Shown here: one piece after another, positions 51,552 to 60,421 of the stretch
Layout: the number at the start of each line of letters is the position of its first letter
Position numbering within the stretch: position 1 is the first letter of the stretch
Origin: Polluticaenibacter yanchengensis
Lineage (GTDB): Bacteria; Bacteroidota; Bacteroidia; Chitinophagales; Chitinophagaceae
DNA: 64,000 nucleotides
Assembly (NCBI GenBank): GCA_027854065.1
Contig: JAQGEF010000005.1
Coordinates: 62,001-126,000, forward strand
Reading direction: 5' to 3'
The notes under the pieces: generated by a model
The model's database searches: none
What the model was told of the DNA's origin: nothing
What the model saw: the letters and a program-made list of their open reading frames with translations, nothing else
Program-made: the position numbers and the translations under genes

Positions 51552-51589
51552 GACGTTAAAATATCCGGATTTCTGAATATTTTAACGTC
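51552..51589 (+). promoter_or_regulatory. Perfect 13-bp inverted repeat between ftsK and the kinase gene
   Basis: GACGTTAAAATAT (51552-51564) and ATATTTTAACGTC (51577-51589) form a perfect 13-bp stem with a 12-nt loop, 7 nt past the ftsK stop. There is no T run, so it is not a classical terminator; it may be an mRNA-stability or protein-binding element. Confidence 0.5.
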
Positions 51590-51672
51590 AAACCAGCCTT
51601 AGAATTTTAAACCAAATTGCCGTGAATTTTATTTAGTTTAACTTTAGCCCTGGTAATACTTATATTTTTTCA

Positions 51673-53712
51673 ATGAAGTCCGTGATAAATTCAATCGTGC
51701 TTAAGTTTTTTTATATAGTGGGTTTAAGTTTAATATTAAACCCACTGCTCTATGCACAACCACCAGCTATAAATATTAAAACGAATTTAGAATTAAATAT
51801 AGATACTGCGGATATTCTCAATATCATAAAGCAAGGAGGTGATTCCTCCAATTCAAACCCAAGTTATGCCTACGAGAAATTAAACCTTGCTTTAAAATAT
51901 GCCGAAAAAAATAAGTTCTACTTAGGAGAGGCCATAGCCTATACCAAACTGGCAAAGTTATACTTTGGCAGCAATACCAATAAAAGTATAGACTATTTCA
52001 ACAGGTCTTTGAAGATCTATGAAAAGCACAAGATAGGAGAGTTCGATAATTTGGCCGAAACCATACTTTACCTGGCAGAAACCTATGATGAAAGCGGAAG
52101 ACAGGATTCAAGCGCCTATTATTTCTACACGCTGGACAGGGAAATTGATGTCGATAAATTATCCGATCCCAACCTTGCCATACAATTATATATAAAATTG
52201 GCCGTATTTTGGATCAATCTCGATTATACCAATACAAAAACCGATTACGCATCCGTCTTAAAAAGATATGTAGATAAATCAGTTATCGCTGCACAAATGT
52301 TGCCGGATACCATGGACCAGCGTACAAGCCCTTATTTTATTAAAGGCGTTTACCATCATGGCCTCAGGAACTTCGATAGTGCCAGGTACTATTATATCAA
52401 CTACCTCGATTCCCGTCAAAAATTAAACAAGCTCAATGCACAGCGCCAGGTAAGTACCCTGGTCAATATCGCCGAAACCTATTTACTGGATAACAATCCG
52501 GACAAAGCCATCGAGTATGTCGACAAAGCAAAAGCTGTCCTGGGCAAATTCAGTGGCAATCCCTTTGTAAAATTTTTCAATTCGTTTATAGAATTGCATC
52601 GCGGCAAAGCCCTGCACATGAAAAATGAGTACCTGGCGTCAAATATCTCCTTCGAACATGCCCTAAAAGGACTCAATGAAACAGGTGACCACTTACGTGT
52701 AGAGATAGTTGATGCCTATAAAAATATGGCAGAGAATTACGAAAAAATGGGAGATTTTCAAAAAGCCCTCGCCTTAAAAAACCAATACATCATCCTGCAT
52801 GACAGCCTCCATAGGAAAGACCGTGTGGATATGATCAATCGCCTCGAAGTTCGTTTTAAATTGACTGAAAAAGATAAGGAACTCGCGGAAAAACAATTAA
52901 TGGTCAATGAAAGTATCAATAAAGTCAAACAGCGCAATTTAATACTTATCAGCATAGTACTTTTAATTCTTGCCGCCGCCACTGTATTTTCACTGTGGCG
53001 CAGAAAAAATATAGATAAACAAAGATTACAGGAAGAACGCATTTTAAATCTGCAGAATGCCATGCAGATAGAACGATTAAATGCCTCCATTGCAGGTGAA
53101 GAAAAAGAGCGCACAAGAATAGCCCAGGATTTGCACGATGGCCTGGGTGGGCTACTGGCAGCAGCCAAACTACAGATCGAACATGCCATAAAAACTGCAG
53201 AAAAGCCGTCCATTTCAATGAGCGAAGTTCAGGACGGTTTAAAGTTATTACAGGAAGCAGCTTCAGGTCTCCGTGATACTGCCCATAATTTAATGCCCAA
53301 TATCTTATTGACAGAAGGCCTCAAAAAAGCCCTGGAAACCTACTGCGAGCGCATGAGCGCAAAAGGCAGTACACAAATAAATTTTCAGGGAATCGGCAAT
53401 TTTAGTAATATTGACAAAACCTTGGAAGTTCATATTTACAGAATTATACAGGAGTTGGTACACAATATAAAAAAACACGCCAAAGCCCGTACAGCTTTAG
53501 TACAAATACAAAGCAACGAAGATGGCAGTGTGCATCTGACAATAGAAGACGACGGAATAGGAATGGATGTTTTACAATGGCATCGATCATCCAATGGAAT
53601 GGGATTAGGCAGCATTCGCCAACGTGTTCACGACCTCAGAGGTACTATCGAATTCGAAAGTTTTCCTAATCAGGGTACCAGTGTTTATATTGATTTCGTA
53701 CAAAATCATTAA
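51673..53712 (+). CDS. TPR-containing sensor histidine kinase (HisKA_3 / NarL-type)
   Basis: A 679-residue membrane sensor. An N-terminal signal or anchor (1-28) is followed by tetratricopeptide repeats through about residue 400, then a coiled-coil and a membrane helix (about 418-437, LILISIVLLILAAATVFSLW). The dimerization domain has AQDLHDGLGGLLAAA with phospho-acceptor His488. The HATPase_c domain shows ELVHNIKKHAKA (N box), DDGIGMD and GMGLGSI. This is the TPR-NarX class of Bacteroidota, whose partner is a LuxR-type regulator; that gene follows after 18 nt. The stimulus is unknown, but the TPRs suggest protein-protein sensing. Confidence 0.93.
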   Translation: MKSVINSIVLKFFYIVGLSLILNPLLYAQPPAINIKTNLELNIDTADILNIIKQGGDSSNSNPSYAYEKLNLALKYAEKNKFYLGEAIAYTKLAKLYFGSNTNKSIDYFNRSLKIYEKHKIGEFDNLAETILYLAETYDESGRQDSSAYYFYTLDREIDVDKLSDPNLAIQLYIKLAVFWINLDYTNTKTDYASVLKRYVDKSVIAAQMLPDTMDQRTSPYFIKGVYHHGLRNFDSARYYYINYLDSRQKLNKLNAQRQVSTLVNIAETYLLDNNPDKAIEYVDKAKAVLGKFSGNPFVKFFNSFIELHRGKALHMKNEYLASNISFEHALKGLNETGDHLRVEIVDAYKNMAENYEKMGDFQKALALKNQYIILHDSLHRKDRVDMINRLEVRFKLTEKDKELAEKQLMVNESINKVKQRNLILISIVLLILAAATVFSLWRRKNIDKQRLQEERILNLQNAMQIERLNASIAGEEKERTRIAQDLHDGLGGLLAAAKLQIEHAIKTAEKPSISMSEVQDGLKLLQEAASGLRDTAHNLMPNILLTEGLKKALETYCERMSAKGSTQINFQGIGNFSNIDKTLEVHIYRIIQELVHNIKKHAKARTALVQIQSNEDGSVHLTIEDDGIGMDVLQWHRSSNGMGLGSIRQRVHDLRGTIEFESFPNQGTSVYIDFVQNH

Positions 53713-53730
53713 CCATGAAACTAACGAAAG

Positions 53731-54351
53731 ATGATTAAAATAGCCATAGCCGATGACCAACCAATAATATTAAATGGCATTCAGAAAATATTAAGCAACC
53801 AGCTCAATATGACTGTGGTAGCTACTTATAAAGATGGGAATGATTTATTACAGGGATTAAAAACCATTAATGTAGATGTATTACTGCTGGACATTCAAAT
53901 GCCCGGTTTATCAGGTATTGAGTTAAGTGCTATTATTTCCAAACATTATAAGAACATAAAAATACTGGCGCTCACCAACGTCGATATTTTAAGCCAGGTA
54001 AAAAAGATGATGCAAAACGGCAGCTCCGGTTATTTGCTCAAAGATGCCAGCCCCGATATCATTATCAAAGCCATTAACGAAGTATTCAAAGGCAAAAAAT
54101 ATATCCAGGAAGAAATTCAGAAACAAATAGAAAGCAGTGTCAATACACCAAAAATCGGCCAACTGATCACAAGACGTGAACGCGAAATTCTTAAACTCAT
54201 AGCCGATGAAAATACCAACCAGGAAATTGCTGCCAAATTGTTTCTAAGCATGCGGACAGTAGAAAATCACCGGACCAGTTTATTACAAAAGCTCGGTGTA
54301 AAAAATACAGCCGGTTTAGTGAGGGAAGCCATCAACCAGGGATTGATTTAA
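53731..54351 (+). CDS. NarL/LuxR-family response regulator
   Basis: A 206-residue two-domain regulator. The receiver domain has Asp8-Asp9, phospho-acceptor Asp54 in VLLLDIQMPG, and Lys105 in GYLLKDAS. The C-terminal LuxR helix-turn-helix is complete (TRREREILKLIADENTNQEIAAKLFLSMRTVENHRTSLLQKLGV). It starts 18 nt after the kinase gene and should be phosphorylated by it. The stop codon is followed after 9 nt by repeat copy F, without an ordinary hairpin terminator of its own. Target genes are not indicated by nearby operator-like sites. Confidence 0.95.
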   Translation: MIKIAIADDQPIILNGIQKILSNQLNMTVVATYKDGNDLLQGLKTINVDVLLLDIQMPGLSGIELSAIISKHYKNIKILALTNVDILSQVKKMMQNGSSGYLLKDASPDIIIKAINEVFKGKKYIQEEIQKQIESSVNTPKIGQLITRREREILKLIADENTNQEIAAKLFLSMRTVENHRTSLLQKLGVKNTAGLVREAINQGLI

Positions 54352-54360
54352 TTTTTATCT

Positions 54361-54504
54361 GGGGCTGTCAGCAATATTAATATTCCCCGCATTAGTTCCG
54401 GCTACTGCGGGGTAACATACCGGTAAGCATTGTAAGGGTTTTAAACCCTTACAATGCTTACCGGTATCGGCTCGTACCTCGCCGCCCGCTGTATCCGGCA
54501 GCCC
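54361..54504 (+). repeat. GGGGCTG...CCGGCAGCCC intergenic element, copy F with inserted palindrome
   Basis: It starts GGGGCTGTCAGCAATATT 9 nt after the response-regulator stop, with TTCCGGCTACTGCGGGG in the middle and ends GCTGTATCCGGCAGCCC. The central part is replaced by a 51-nt perfect palindrome (54417-54467), followed by CGGCTCGTACCTCGCCGCC. Head and tail match copies C and D. Confidence 0.75.
54417..54467. repeat. 51-nt perfect palindrome inside repeat copy F
   Basis: Left arm 54417-54441 and right arm 54443-54467 are exact 25-nt reverse complements around one central T. The arms run ATACCGGTAAGC... and ...GCTTACCGGTAT, with GGGTTT-T-AAACCC at the centre. It would form a cruciform in DNA or a long hairpin in RNA. 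Confidence 0.9.
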
Positions 54505-54544
54505 GTCATCAATTCAGCTCTATTCAACCAAAATAATTAGTTAT

Positions 54545-55663
54545 ATGAACTTAAGCTTCTGGGAACTCGATACATATTTTTCCAATGTAGATTTCGTCAT
54601 CATTGGTAGCGGCATTGTAGGCTTAAGTACTGCATATCATCTCAAACAAAAATACCCCTCCTCCAGGATACTCATTTTAGAAAAAGGAATGTTGCCCGAA
54701 GGTGCCAGTACAAAAAATGCCGGTTTCGCATGCTTTGGCACACTATCCGAAGTCTTGGGTTATTTAAAAAATCATACCCGTGAAGAAGTCTATACATTAA
54801 TTAAAAGACGCTATAAAGGATTGAATAAATTAAGACAATTGCTCGGCGATAATACCATTGATTATAACAATTTTGGCGGATATGAAATATTCAGAACAGA
54901 AGACAAGTCTTTATATGAAACCGCAAAAGCCAGTATAGAAGCAGTCAATAAATGGCTTTACCCGGTTTTTAACTCTAAAGCATTTGAAATAAGCCAGGCT
55001 GATTTCGGCTTTAGCAATACCATCGGTATGATTGAATCAAAACCTGAAGGACAAATAGATACCGGCAAAATGATGCAGGCATTCATTAAGCTCGTACAGG
55101 CCACAGGTGTCAGAATTTTAAACAATGTGGAAGTTTCGGACATCTCCGATCATCAATCGGGAGTTGAATTAAAATTAAACAACGGGTTTACTTTTTCTGC
55201 CCGCAAGGTTTTTCTATGCACCAATGCGTTCACCAAAAAGCTCTACGATTTAGATGTCGTCCCTGCAAGAGCACAGGTACTCATCACCCGGCCGATCCAT
55301 GAGCTCAAAATAAAAGGTTGTTTCCATATAGATGAGGGTTACTATTATTTCAGAAACATTGGAAACAGGGTACTTTTTGGTGGGGCACGCAACTTAGATC
55401 TGGCAGGAGAAACCACCACCGAATTCGGAGTAACCAACCAGGTACAACACCAATTAGAACATTATTTGAAAACAATCATTTTACCCGGCCAGCCTTTTGA
55501 AATCGAACACCGTTGGAGTGGTATCATGGGCATGGGGAGTAGCAGGCATCCCATAATAAAACAATTGTCAGAAAATGTGTATTGTGGTGTCCGGTTAACC
55601 GGTACAGGTATTGCCATAGGTTCCCTGGTAGGAGAGGAACTCGCCGGTTTGTTAGATGATTAG
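54545..55663 (+). CDS. FAD-dependent oxidoreductase (DAO family, glycine-oxidase-like)
   Basis: A 372-residue flavoenzyme. The Rossmann ADP-binding start is FVIIGSGIVGLSTAYHLKQKYPSSRILILEKG (about 18-49), and the GASTKNAGFACFG loop around 55-68 is typical of the DAO group that includes glycine/sarcosine oxidases. The C-terminal part has FFGGARNL-like and SGIMGMGSSRHP.....GVRLTGTGIAIGS, the second FAD contact. It would oxidise an amine or amino acid in the cytoplasm. The substrate is unknown. It stands alone after repeat F and converges with the TetX-like gene. Confidence 0.88.
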   Translation: MNLSFWELDTYFSNVDFVIIGSGIVGLSTAYHLKQKYPSSRILILEKGMLPEGASTKNAGFACFGTLSEVLGYLKNHTREEVYTLIKRRYKGLNKLRQLLGDNTIDYNNFGGYEIFRTEDKSLYETAKASIEAVNKWLYPVFNSKAFEISQADFGFSNTIGMIESKPEGQIDTGKMMQAFIKLVQATGVRILNNVEVSDISDHQSGVELKLNNGFTFSARKVFLCTNAFTKKLYDLDVVPARAQVLITRPIHELKIKGCFHIDEGYYYFRNIGNRVLFGGARNLDLAGETTTEFGVTNQVQHQLEHYLKTIILPGQPFEIEHRWSGIMGMGSSRHPIIKQLSENVYCGVRLTGTGIAIGSLVGEELAGLLDD

Positions 55664-55740
55664 TCTTCTATAAATCTGGGTTGAATATCATAATTGTATT
55701 TCCCATTGCCACATTTGCAATCGAGAACCATTGAGAACAC

Positions 55741-56898
55741 TTAATGGCTGGCATTCTCAAACATTTCTAAAAGATTATCAAGACCATTTACCGAATGCAT
55801 TAATTCCGTATTGTATAATGTTTGTGCCGTTACTTCCGATGCCCTTTTCAGCATGCCCTTTTCATAACAGGAAATTGCTGTCTTTACATCCGGAAAATCA
55901 TTACCAGTCAGGCATTCCGCCAGTTCAAACGCATCCAGCATTGCCATATTCACGCCCTCACCCGCATAAGGCGGCATGCGGTGCGCCGCATCACCAATAA
56001 GCGTAATACCCGGTTGCGATGTCCAGGACTGGTCCAAAGGGAAATGATATTGCGGGCGTGGTACGAACCACATTTCTTTGCCTGCAAATAATTCCTGCCA
56101 GGAATCATTCCAGGAGTCAAAAGTGGTTTTAAACCATTTAAACATCTCTTCCTGGTTATTAAAATCAATTTTACAATCATTCACCCAGTTTTCAGCAACA
56201 TTACAACCTGTATAAAATGACAGGCTACCTTCACCTTTTGCACTAAGGATCAATGATTTTGTATCACCTAATGCGAATATCTTACCACCTTTAGTCAGTT
56301 CCCAGAGCCTTGGCGCATTCTTTTCAGCATTGTATATATTCCCCTCTATAATAGTAATCCCGGAATAAACAGGTTGAATATCCGTAATATAAGAGCGGAT
56401 TTTTGAATTAGCCCCATCAGCGGCAATGACAATATCCGCATAAACCTGTAAGCCGTTTTTAAACTGCAACATCCAGCCATCGTTCCGTTTTTCCATAGAT
56501 GTGAATTGGCTGTTCCAAATAACAGTGCCTGGTTCCAGGGATTGGAGCAGGAGATTTCTTAGCGGTGCCCGGTCAATTTCAGGTCTGCTTTCCGCATAGT
56601 CGCTATTACCAGACTGGTGATCATCCATATGGATCATCCCATCTTTGTCCAGGATTCTTAATTTACCCGCATTAGGCCGGTAATTCGCATAAAATACCTC
56701 CATCAGCTTGCCCTGGCGAAGCGCTTTAAGTCCGGACGCTTCGTGCAGATCCAATGTAGCACCTTGCTGGCGGGCCTCTTTATCCACATCTCTTTCAAAT
56801 ACTTTTACATTTGCACCCTTTAGCTGCAGCAACCTTGCCAAAGTGAGTCCACCCGGTCCGCCGCCAACAATAGCAATTTTCTTATTTTGTAGTAACAT
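55741..56898 (-). CDS. TetX-like FAD-dependent monooxygenase
   Basis: A 385-residue class A flavin monooxygenase. FAD motif GxGxxG in KIAIVGGGPGGLTLARLL (about 7-24), then VFERDVDKEARQQGATLDLHEASGLKAL, IAADGANSKIRSYI (DG motif) and LIGDAAHRMPPYAGEGVNMAMLDAFELA (GD motif). The ERDxDxEAR..G.TLDLH..SG block is strikingly like the tetracycline-inactivating TetX enzymes, so it may hydroxylate tetracycline-type or other phenolic compounds. That is not shown here; many chromosomal Bacteroidota homologues have no proven substrate. An AraC regulator gene lies 30 nt upstream on the same strand. Confidence 0.78.
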   Translation of the reverse strand: MLLQNKKIAIVGGGPGGLTLARLLQLKGANVKVFERDVDKEARQQGATLDLHEASGLKALRQGKLMEVFYANYRPNAGKLRILDKDGMIHMDDHQSGNSDYAESRPEIDRAPLRNLLLQSLEPGTVIWNSQFTSMEKRNDGWMLQFKNGLQVYADIVIAADGANSKIRSYITDIQPVYSGITIIEGNIYNAEKNAPRLWELTKGGKIFALGDTKSLILSAKGEGSLSFYTGCNVAENWVNDCKIDFNNQEEMFKWFKTTFDSWNDSWQELFAGKEMWFVPRPQYHFPLDQSWTSQPGITLIGDAAHRMPPYAGEGVNMAMLDAFELAECLTGNDFPDVKTAISCYEKGMLKRASEVTAQTLYNTELMHSVNGLDNLLEMFENASH

Positions 56899-56928
56899 TA
56901 TTTATATCATTTTAATAACGATACAAAA

Positions 56929-57684
56929 TTATGAGCGCCCAAGCGTTGAAAATTGTATAAATCGGCCGTCCTTGTTTTGTTTCAGCTGCTTTGGTAATGC
57001 GCCTGATAATTTTTTCACCTCCTTAATAAAATGTGACTGGTCGCTGAAGTTTTGTTGAGGATAAAGTTTCCCATCCTTAATATGACGGAAAGAAGCTCGG
57101 AAACGTAGAATATTACAATATGTTTTCAGCGAAATACCATACTCCTGGTTGAAATAGCGGTTCATCTGTCGGGCACTCCAAAATACTTTTTCTGAAAGCT
57201 CATTAACCGTTACAGCGCCTTCCGAGCCATAAAGCAGGTTAAATAATTCAAGTTTCCTGGTATCTGCACCACCGGCAGGTAACAGCGAAGATATTATTTG
57301 GTAAGCCTTATGGCAGAACTCATTAAAATCGCTGAGGTCATCCGGATGAAAGCCCCAAAAACCTGCCGGTAAAATCTTAGCATTATCCAACAAGCCGGCT
57401 ACAGGGGTTTGTAAAATATATTCTGTTGCCAGTAATTTAAAACTAATGGCAAACATCATTGTATTAGCAGGTAAAACCACTTTATCCGGCAGGGTAGTAA
57501 GCCCCAACAATATGATTTGAAACTCTTCTGCGGAAGATTTTGTAAAAATCATATCTATCTTACCGTCCGGTAATAAAGTGATCTCTTTATTGTCATCAGC
57601 CTTGTTATGTAATTGCCAGTAACTTTCTACAAAATCAGCAAGGCATTTATCCGGTTTAATCAATTCGTAATTTAAACTATCCAT
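56929..57684 (-). CDS. AraC-family transcriptional regulator
   Basis: A 251-residue regulator beginning at ATG 57684 (MDSLNYELIKPDKCLADFVESYW); the frame extends to a TTG at 57702. The first 140 residues match the DUF6597-type N-terminal domain common with AraC regulators (WQLHNK....LPDGKIDMIF). The C-terminal AraC/XylS helix-turn-helix pair runs from about 155 to 245 (VTVNELSEKVFWSARQMNRYFNQEYGISLKTYCNILRFRASFRHI). It lies just upstream of the TetX-like gene and likely controls it, in response to a small molecule (inference). Confidence 0.88.
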   Translation of the reverse strand: MDSLNYELIKPDKCLADFVESYWQLHNKADDNKEITLLPDGKIDMIFTKSSAEEFQIILLGLTTLPDKVVLPANTMMFAISFKLLATEYILQTPVAGLLDNAKILPAGFWGFHPDDLSDFNEFCHKAYQIISSLLPAGGADTRKLELFNLLYGSEGAVTVNELSEKVFWSARQMNRYFNQEYGISLKTYCNILRFRASFRHIKDGKLYPQQNFSDQSHFIKEVKKLSGALPKQLKQNKDGRFIQFSTLGRS

Positions 57685-57914
57685 TTGCCGGAATTGTATC
57701 AATAATTATTTATTTGAGGTGTTTATGTGAAATGAAAACCCATTTCGCCCACACCAGCCAGCCTTGTTCATTTGCCAGGTTTGTAACAAAAAGTAAGTTG
57801 GAACGATCTTTCTGCCAAGCGTATTCATTTAATAAAAGTATTACAAATGATTTATAGATAAAGGTTAACATGCTAATATATTTATCCAAAAATATTCCGA
57901 ATGAGATTTTACTG

Positions 57915-57963
57915 AAACCAATAAAAATAGCCACTCCAAAGAAGTGGCTATTTTTATTGGTTT
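57915..57963 (-). terminator. Very strong terminator after ssb
   Basis: A perfect 20-bp stem, AAACCAATAAAAATAGCCAC at 57915-57934 with its reverse complement at 57944-57963, and a 9-nt loop. On the minus strand it lies 12 nt past the ssb stop. The 57703-57914 gap otherwise shows no credible gene; a short frame 57710-57970 runs through the stem. Confidence 0.92.
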
Positions 57964-57975
57964 TAAACAAAGCGT

Positions 57976-58434
57976 TTAGAATGGCAAGTCATCATCAACC
58001 GGTGAAGACGGGGCAGAGGCCGGTGGTACTACAGATGGCTGAGTAGAACCAGTATTATATTGGTTATTATAATTACTGCCATCAGTTTGTGAACCTCCGT
58101 TTCCGTTGCCACCCTGATTTCTACTACCCAACAGTTGAATATTTAATACTCTAAGAGATAATGAAGCACCCTGGGTGCCGTCATTTTTTTGATAAGTTCT
58201 TAATTCCGGAGTGCCCTCAACATATACTAATTGTCCTTTTAAAAGGTATTGTCCTACAGCAGTCCTGTCAGACCAATAAGCACACTCAACCCAGATAACA
58301 CGTTCTTTATTTTCGCCGGAACTATCTTTAAATCTCTCGGTATGCGCTACACTAAAATTAATAACGCTTTTCCCGTTTACGGTGTTCGTAGTGGAATCCT
58401 TACCTAAATTGCCAATTACTTGTAACTTGATCAT
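57976..58434 (-). CDS. ssb: Single-stranded DNA-binding protein
   Basis: A 152-residue SSB. The OB-fold core (1-105) has the start MIKLQVIGNLGKDSTTN, the WVECAYW and GQLVYVEGTPELRTYQKNDG patterns and VLNIQLLGSR. A Gly/Asn/Gln-rich flexible linker follows, and the C-terminus is the acidic tip DDDLPF, used to bind exonuclease I, RecO, PriA and others. It works in replication and repair. The single gene, without rpsF/rpsR, suggests a second, general SSB copy or a dispersed arrangement. A very strong terminator follows it. Confidence 0.94.
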   Translation of the reverse strand: MIKLQVIGNLGKDSTTNTVNGKSVINFSVAHTERFKDSSGENKERVIWVECAYWSDRTAVGQYLLKGQLVYVEGTPELRTYQKNDGTQGASLSLRVLNIQLLGSRNQGGNGNGGSQTDGSNYNNQYNTGSTQPSVVPPASAPSSPVDDDLPF

Positions 58435-58501
58435 AGTACTCGAAGTTTAGTTGTTTAATTAAAAATAATCTTAAAATATATTAAAGTCAAGTAACAATTT
58501 C

Positions 58502-59323
58502 TTAATTGTGCACGGACAAAATAGGCACTTTGCTATGATGTGTTAGCTTTTCTGCATGTGAAGTAGAAAATATATGATCAAAAATGCCCTGTTTTCTTGG
58601 GAAAACAACAATATGATCGATCTTGTTCAGGTCAACGTACACGTTGAGTATCTGGGCAAAATCTTTACCATTCAATACCGTAAAACTACAATCGTAATCG
58701 CTGAAAATATCCAGCAGTTTTATTTTTTCATTTTCCTGCTGGTTGGTTAAACTTCCAGATTCAGATTCGTTGACATATACAAAATGTACCTGCGGGTTAA
58801 AAGCGTCGAGCCAGCTTTTGATTGGCTCAATAGCAACAGTAGCTTCCACGTTTTGCAGGTTCACTGCAATCAGTATTTTATGGATGCCTTTAAATTCTGC
58901 ATTTGGTGGCACAATCAATACCGGGCAATTGTTATCCCTGGCAACATTCAATGCGTTACTACCCAAAAAACCTCTGTTACCTGAATTACCTGTTGTACCA
59001 ACTACAACGATATCAATATTTTTAGTTTCAACTGCGGATTTTACGGACTCCAGGAAGTCTCCTTCTTCAGAAATGACGTCCATTGGTGACTTTCCTAATT
59101 CGAATAGGGATACCTGCAAGGATTGTAAGCCGTCTTTGTTTGTTTTAATGATAGAATCACTGTCAATGCTCATAGGTGTACCGTCGCTACCAACAATGGT
59201 TGGCTCAACTACATTATACAATAAAACTTCTTTTTTAGGCATGTTTTCAGCCATTTGCACTGCATAAAGTGCTGCATTTAACGATACTCTGGAAAAATCG
59301 ATAGGTACTAATAATTTGGGCAT
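58502..59323 (-). CDS. Tandem-domain universal stress protein (UspA family)
   Basis: A 273-residue protein from ATG 59323 (MPKLLVPIDFSRVSLNA); an upstream TTG at 59374 is less likely because the promoter lies between. Two Usp domains are present, about 1-140 and 145-273. The first has the ATP-loop-like VVGTTGNSGNRGFLGSNALNV (G-2x-G-9x-G-S); the second is more degenerate (VFPRKQGIFDHIFSTSHAEK). USPs bind ATP and modulate stress survival. It stands as a single gene between ssb and the esterase gene. Confidence 0.88.
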   Translation of the reverse strand: MPKLLVPIDFSRVSLNAALYAVQMAENMPKKEVLLYNVVEPTIVGSDGTPMSIDSDSIIKTNKDGLQSLQVSLFELGKSPMDVISEEGDFLESVKSAVETKNIDIVVVGTTGNSGNRGFLGSNALNVARDNNCPVLIVPPNAEFKGIHKILIAVNLQNVEATVAIEPIKSWLDAFNPQVHFVYVNESESGSLTNQQENEKIKLLDIFSDYDCSFTVLNGKDFAQILNVYVDLNKIDHIVVFPRKQGIFDHIFSTSHAEKLTHHSKVPILSVHN

Positions 59324-59339
59324 AGCAATTAATTTGATA

Positions 59340-59371
59340 TAAATATAAAAATGAAATTTTATATTAACAAA
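59340..59371 (-). promoter_or_regulatory. Promoter of the universal stress protein gene
   Basis: Minus strand TTTG (59371-59368), 20-nt spacer, TATATTTA (59347-59340), one mismatch from TAnnTTTG. The ATG follows 16 nt downstream. Confidence 0.6.
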
Positions 59372-59389
59372 CAAATCAGGTAAAAAAAA

Positions 59390-60214
59390 CTAATTTTTAT
59401 GCCAGCCCCAGACGAGGAATGCCGGAAAGGCTTTTGCCCATGTATTTACATCATGTTTACCATCAGGAAGTTCTAAATATTCAATGTCTTTACCTGGTGA
59501 ATAGCCTTTATTTTTCAATTCCATGATCATGTCACGGGTGTCGTCTATGGCATCAATCACACCATTATTATTCCTGTCGGAGGTTTCATCCAGGCGGCCT
59601 ACTTCAAAATAGAATTTCATATGCGGCTGGTATTTTCCGTGCCTGATCAACTGGTGCATGATCTTGTTCTTATCCTCCTGGTAACCGCTGTCCAATGCAA
59701 CATTTCGCCACCACAAAGCCCCGCTAAAAACACCGACTTTGGTGAAAATCTTCGGATATTTCCAGGCAATATCAATAGCACTTAAGCCGCCTAAAGAGAA
59801 GCCGGCATAACTTATTTCTGTAAATTGTTTTACTTTATACTGTACCTGTAATTTGGGAATTAATTCTTCAATGATAAATCTCCTGTAGTTGGCCCCTTTT
59901 TTTCCCCGGCCTTTAAAGTCAAGAATATCGGCAGTACCATATTCTTCAATTCTATCGGCGCCACAATGAATGCCTACTACCAGTAATGGTTTTAAAGCGG
60001 CAATGCTATCGGTTTTTTCCAATATTTGTAAAAAGTTCATCTTAACGAGGTCCTGACCGTCATTTACAAGCAGCAGGTTGACAGAATCGGTTGCGAAGTT
60101 GATGTCAGAAGCATAATATGCATCATACTTAACTTCACGCTTTATATTGATGGATTCAACAGTATAATTATCAGAAATAAATACTTTATTTAAATGCAAA
60201 ATATCCAAAGTCAT
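59390..60214 (-). CDS. Esterase family alpha/beta hydrolase
   Basis: A 274-residue alpha/beta hydrolase resembling esterase D / putative esterase (PF00756). The nucleophile elbow is YAGFSLGGLSA (Ser in GFSLGG). A charge/relay His lies near LPDGKHDVNTWAK at the C-terminus, and GVFSGALWWRN is a family pattern. A calcium-binding-like DRNNNGVIDAIDDTRD loop is present. I start at ATG 60214 (MTLDILHLNKVFIS); the open frame runs further to 60289 with a hydrophobic stretch, so an exported form is possible. Substrate unknown, perhaps acyl esters or siderophore-type esters. Confidence 0.75.
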   Translation of the reverse strand: MTLDILHLNKVFISDNYTVESINIKREVKYDAYYASDINFATDSVNLLLVNDGQDLVKMNFLQILEKTDSIAALKPLLVVGIHCGADRIEEYGTADILDFKGRGKKGANYRRFIIEELIPKLQVQYKVKQFTEISYAGFSLGGLSAIDIAWKYPKIFTKVGVFSGALWWRNVALDSGYQEDKNKIMHQLIRHGKYQPHMKFYFEVGRLDETSDRNNNGVIDAIDDTRDMIMELKNKGYSPGKDIEYLELPDGKHDVNTWAKAFPAFLVWGWHKN

Positions 60215-60421
60215 TGAGTTAATTAAAAAACAAAATGTTAGAATGTGCTGAAAAATTGTAACAGCCATCAGGTTTAGTTTAAAAATCAAATATCTAATAA
60301 ATGTTTCGAAATAACATCATATTCCTGATATTCTTTGGTAAATAATTCCGGTTATTTGAGAATAAAGTTCACAAATAGTTTAGAAATAACATTTTTTAAT
60401 GCATTTTTGCTTTTAAGACAA

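Noticed and set aside
57710..57970. An 86-residue minus-strand open frame between the AraC gene and ssb
   Set aside because: It runs straight through the 20-bp ssb terminator stem and has no recognisable domain or ribosome site; it is probably chance.
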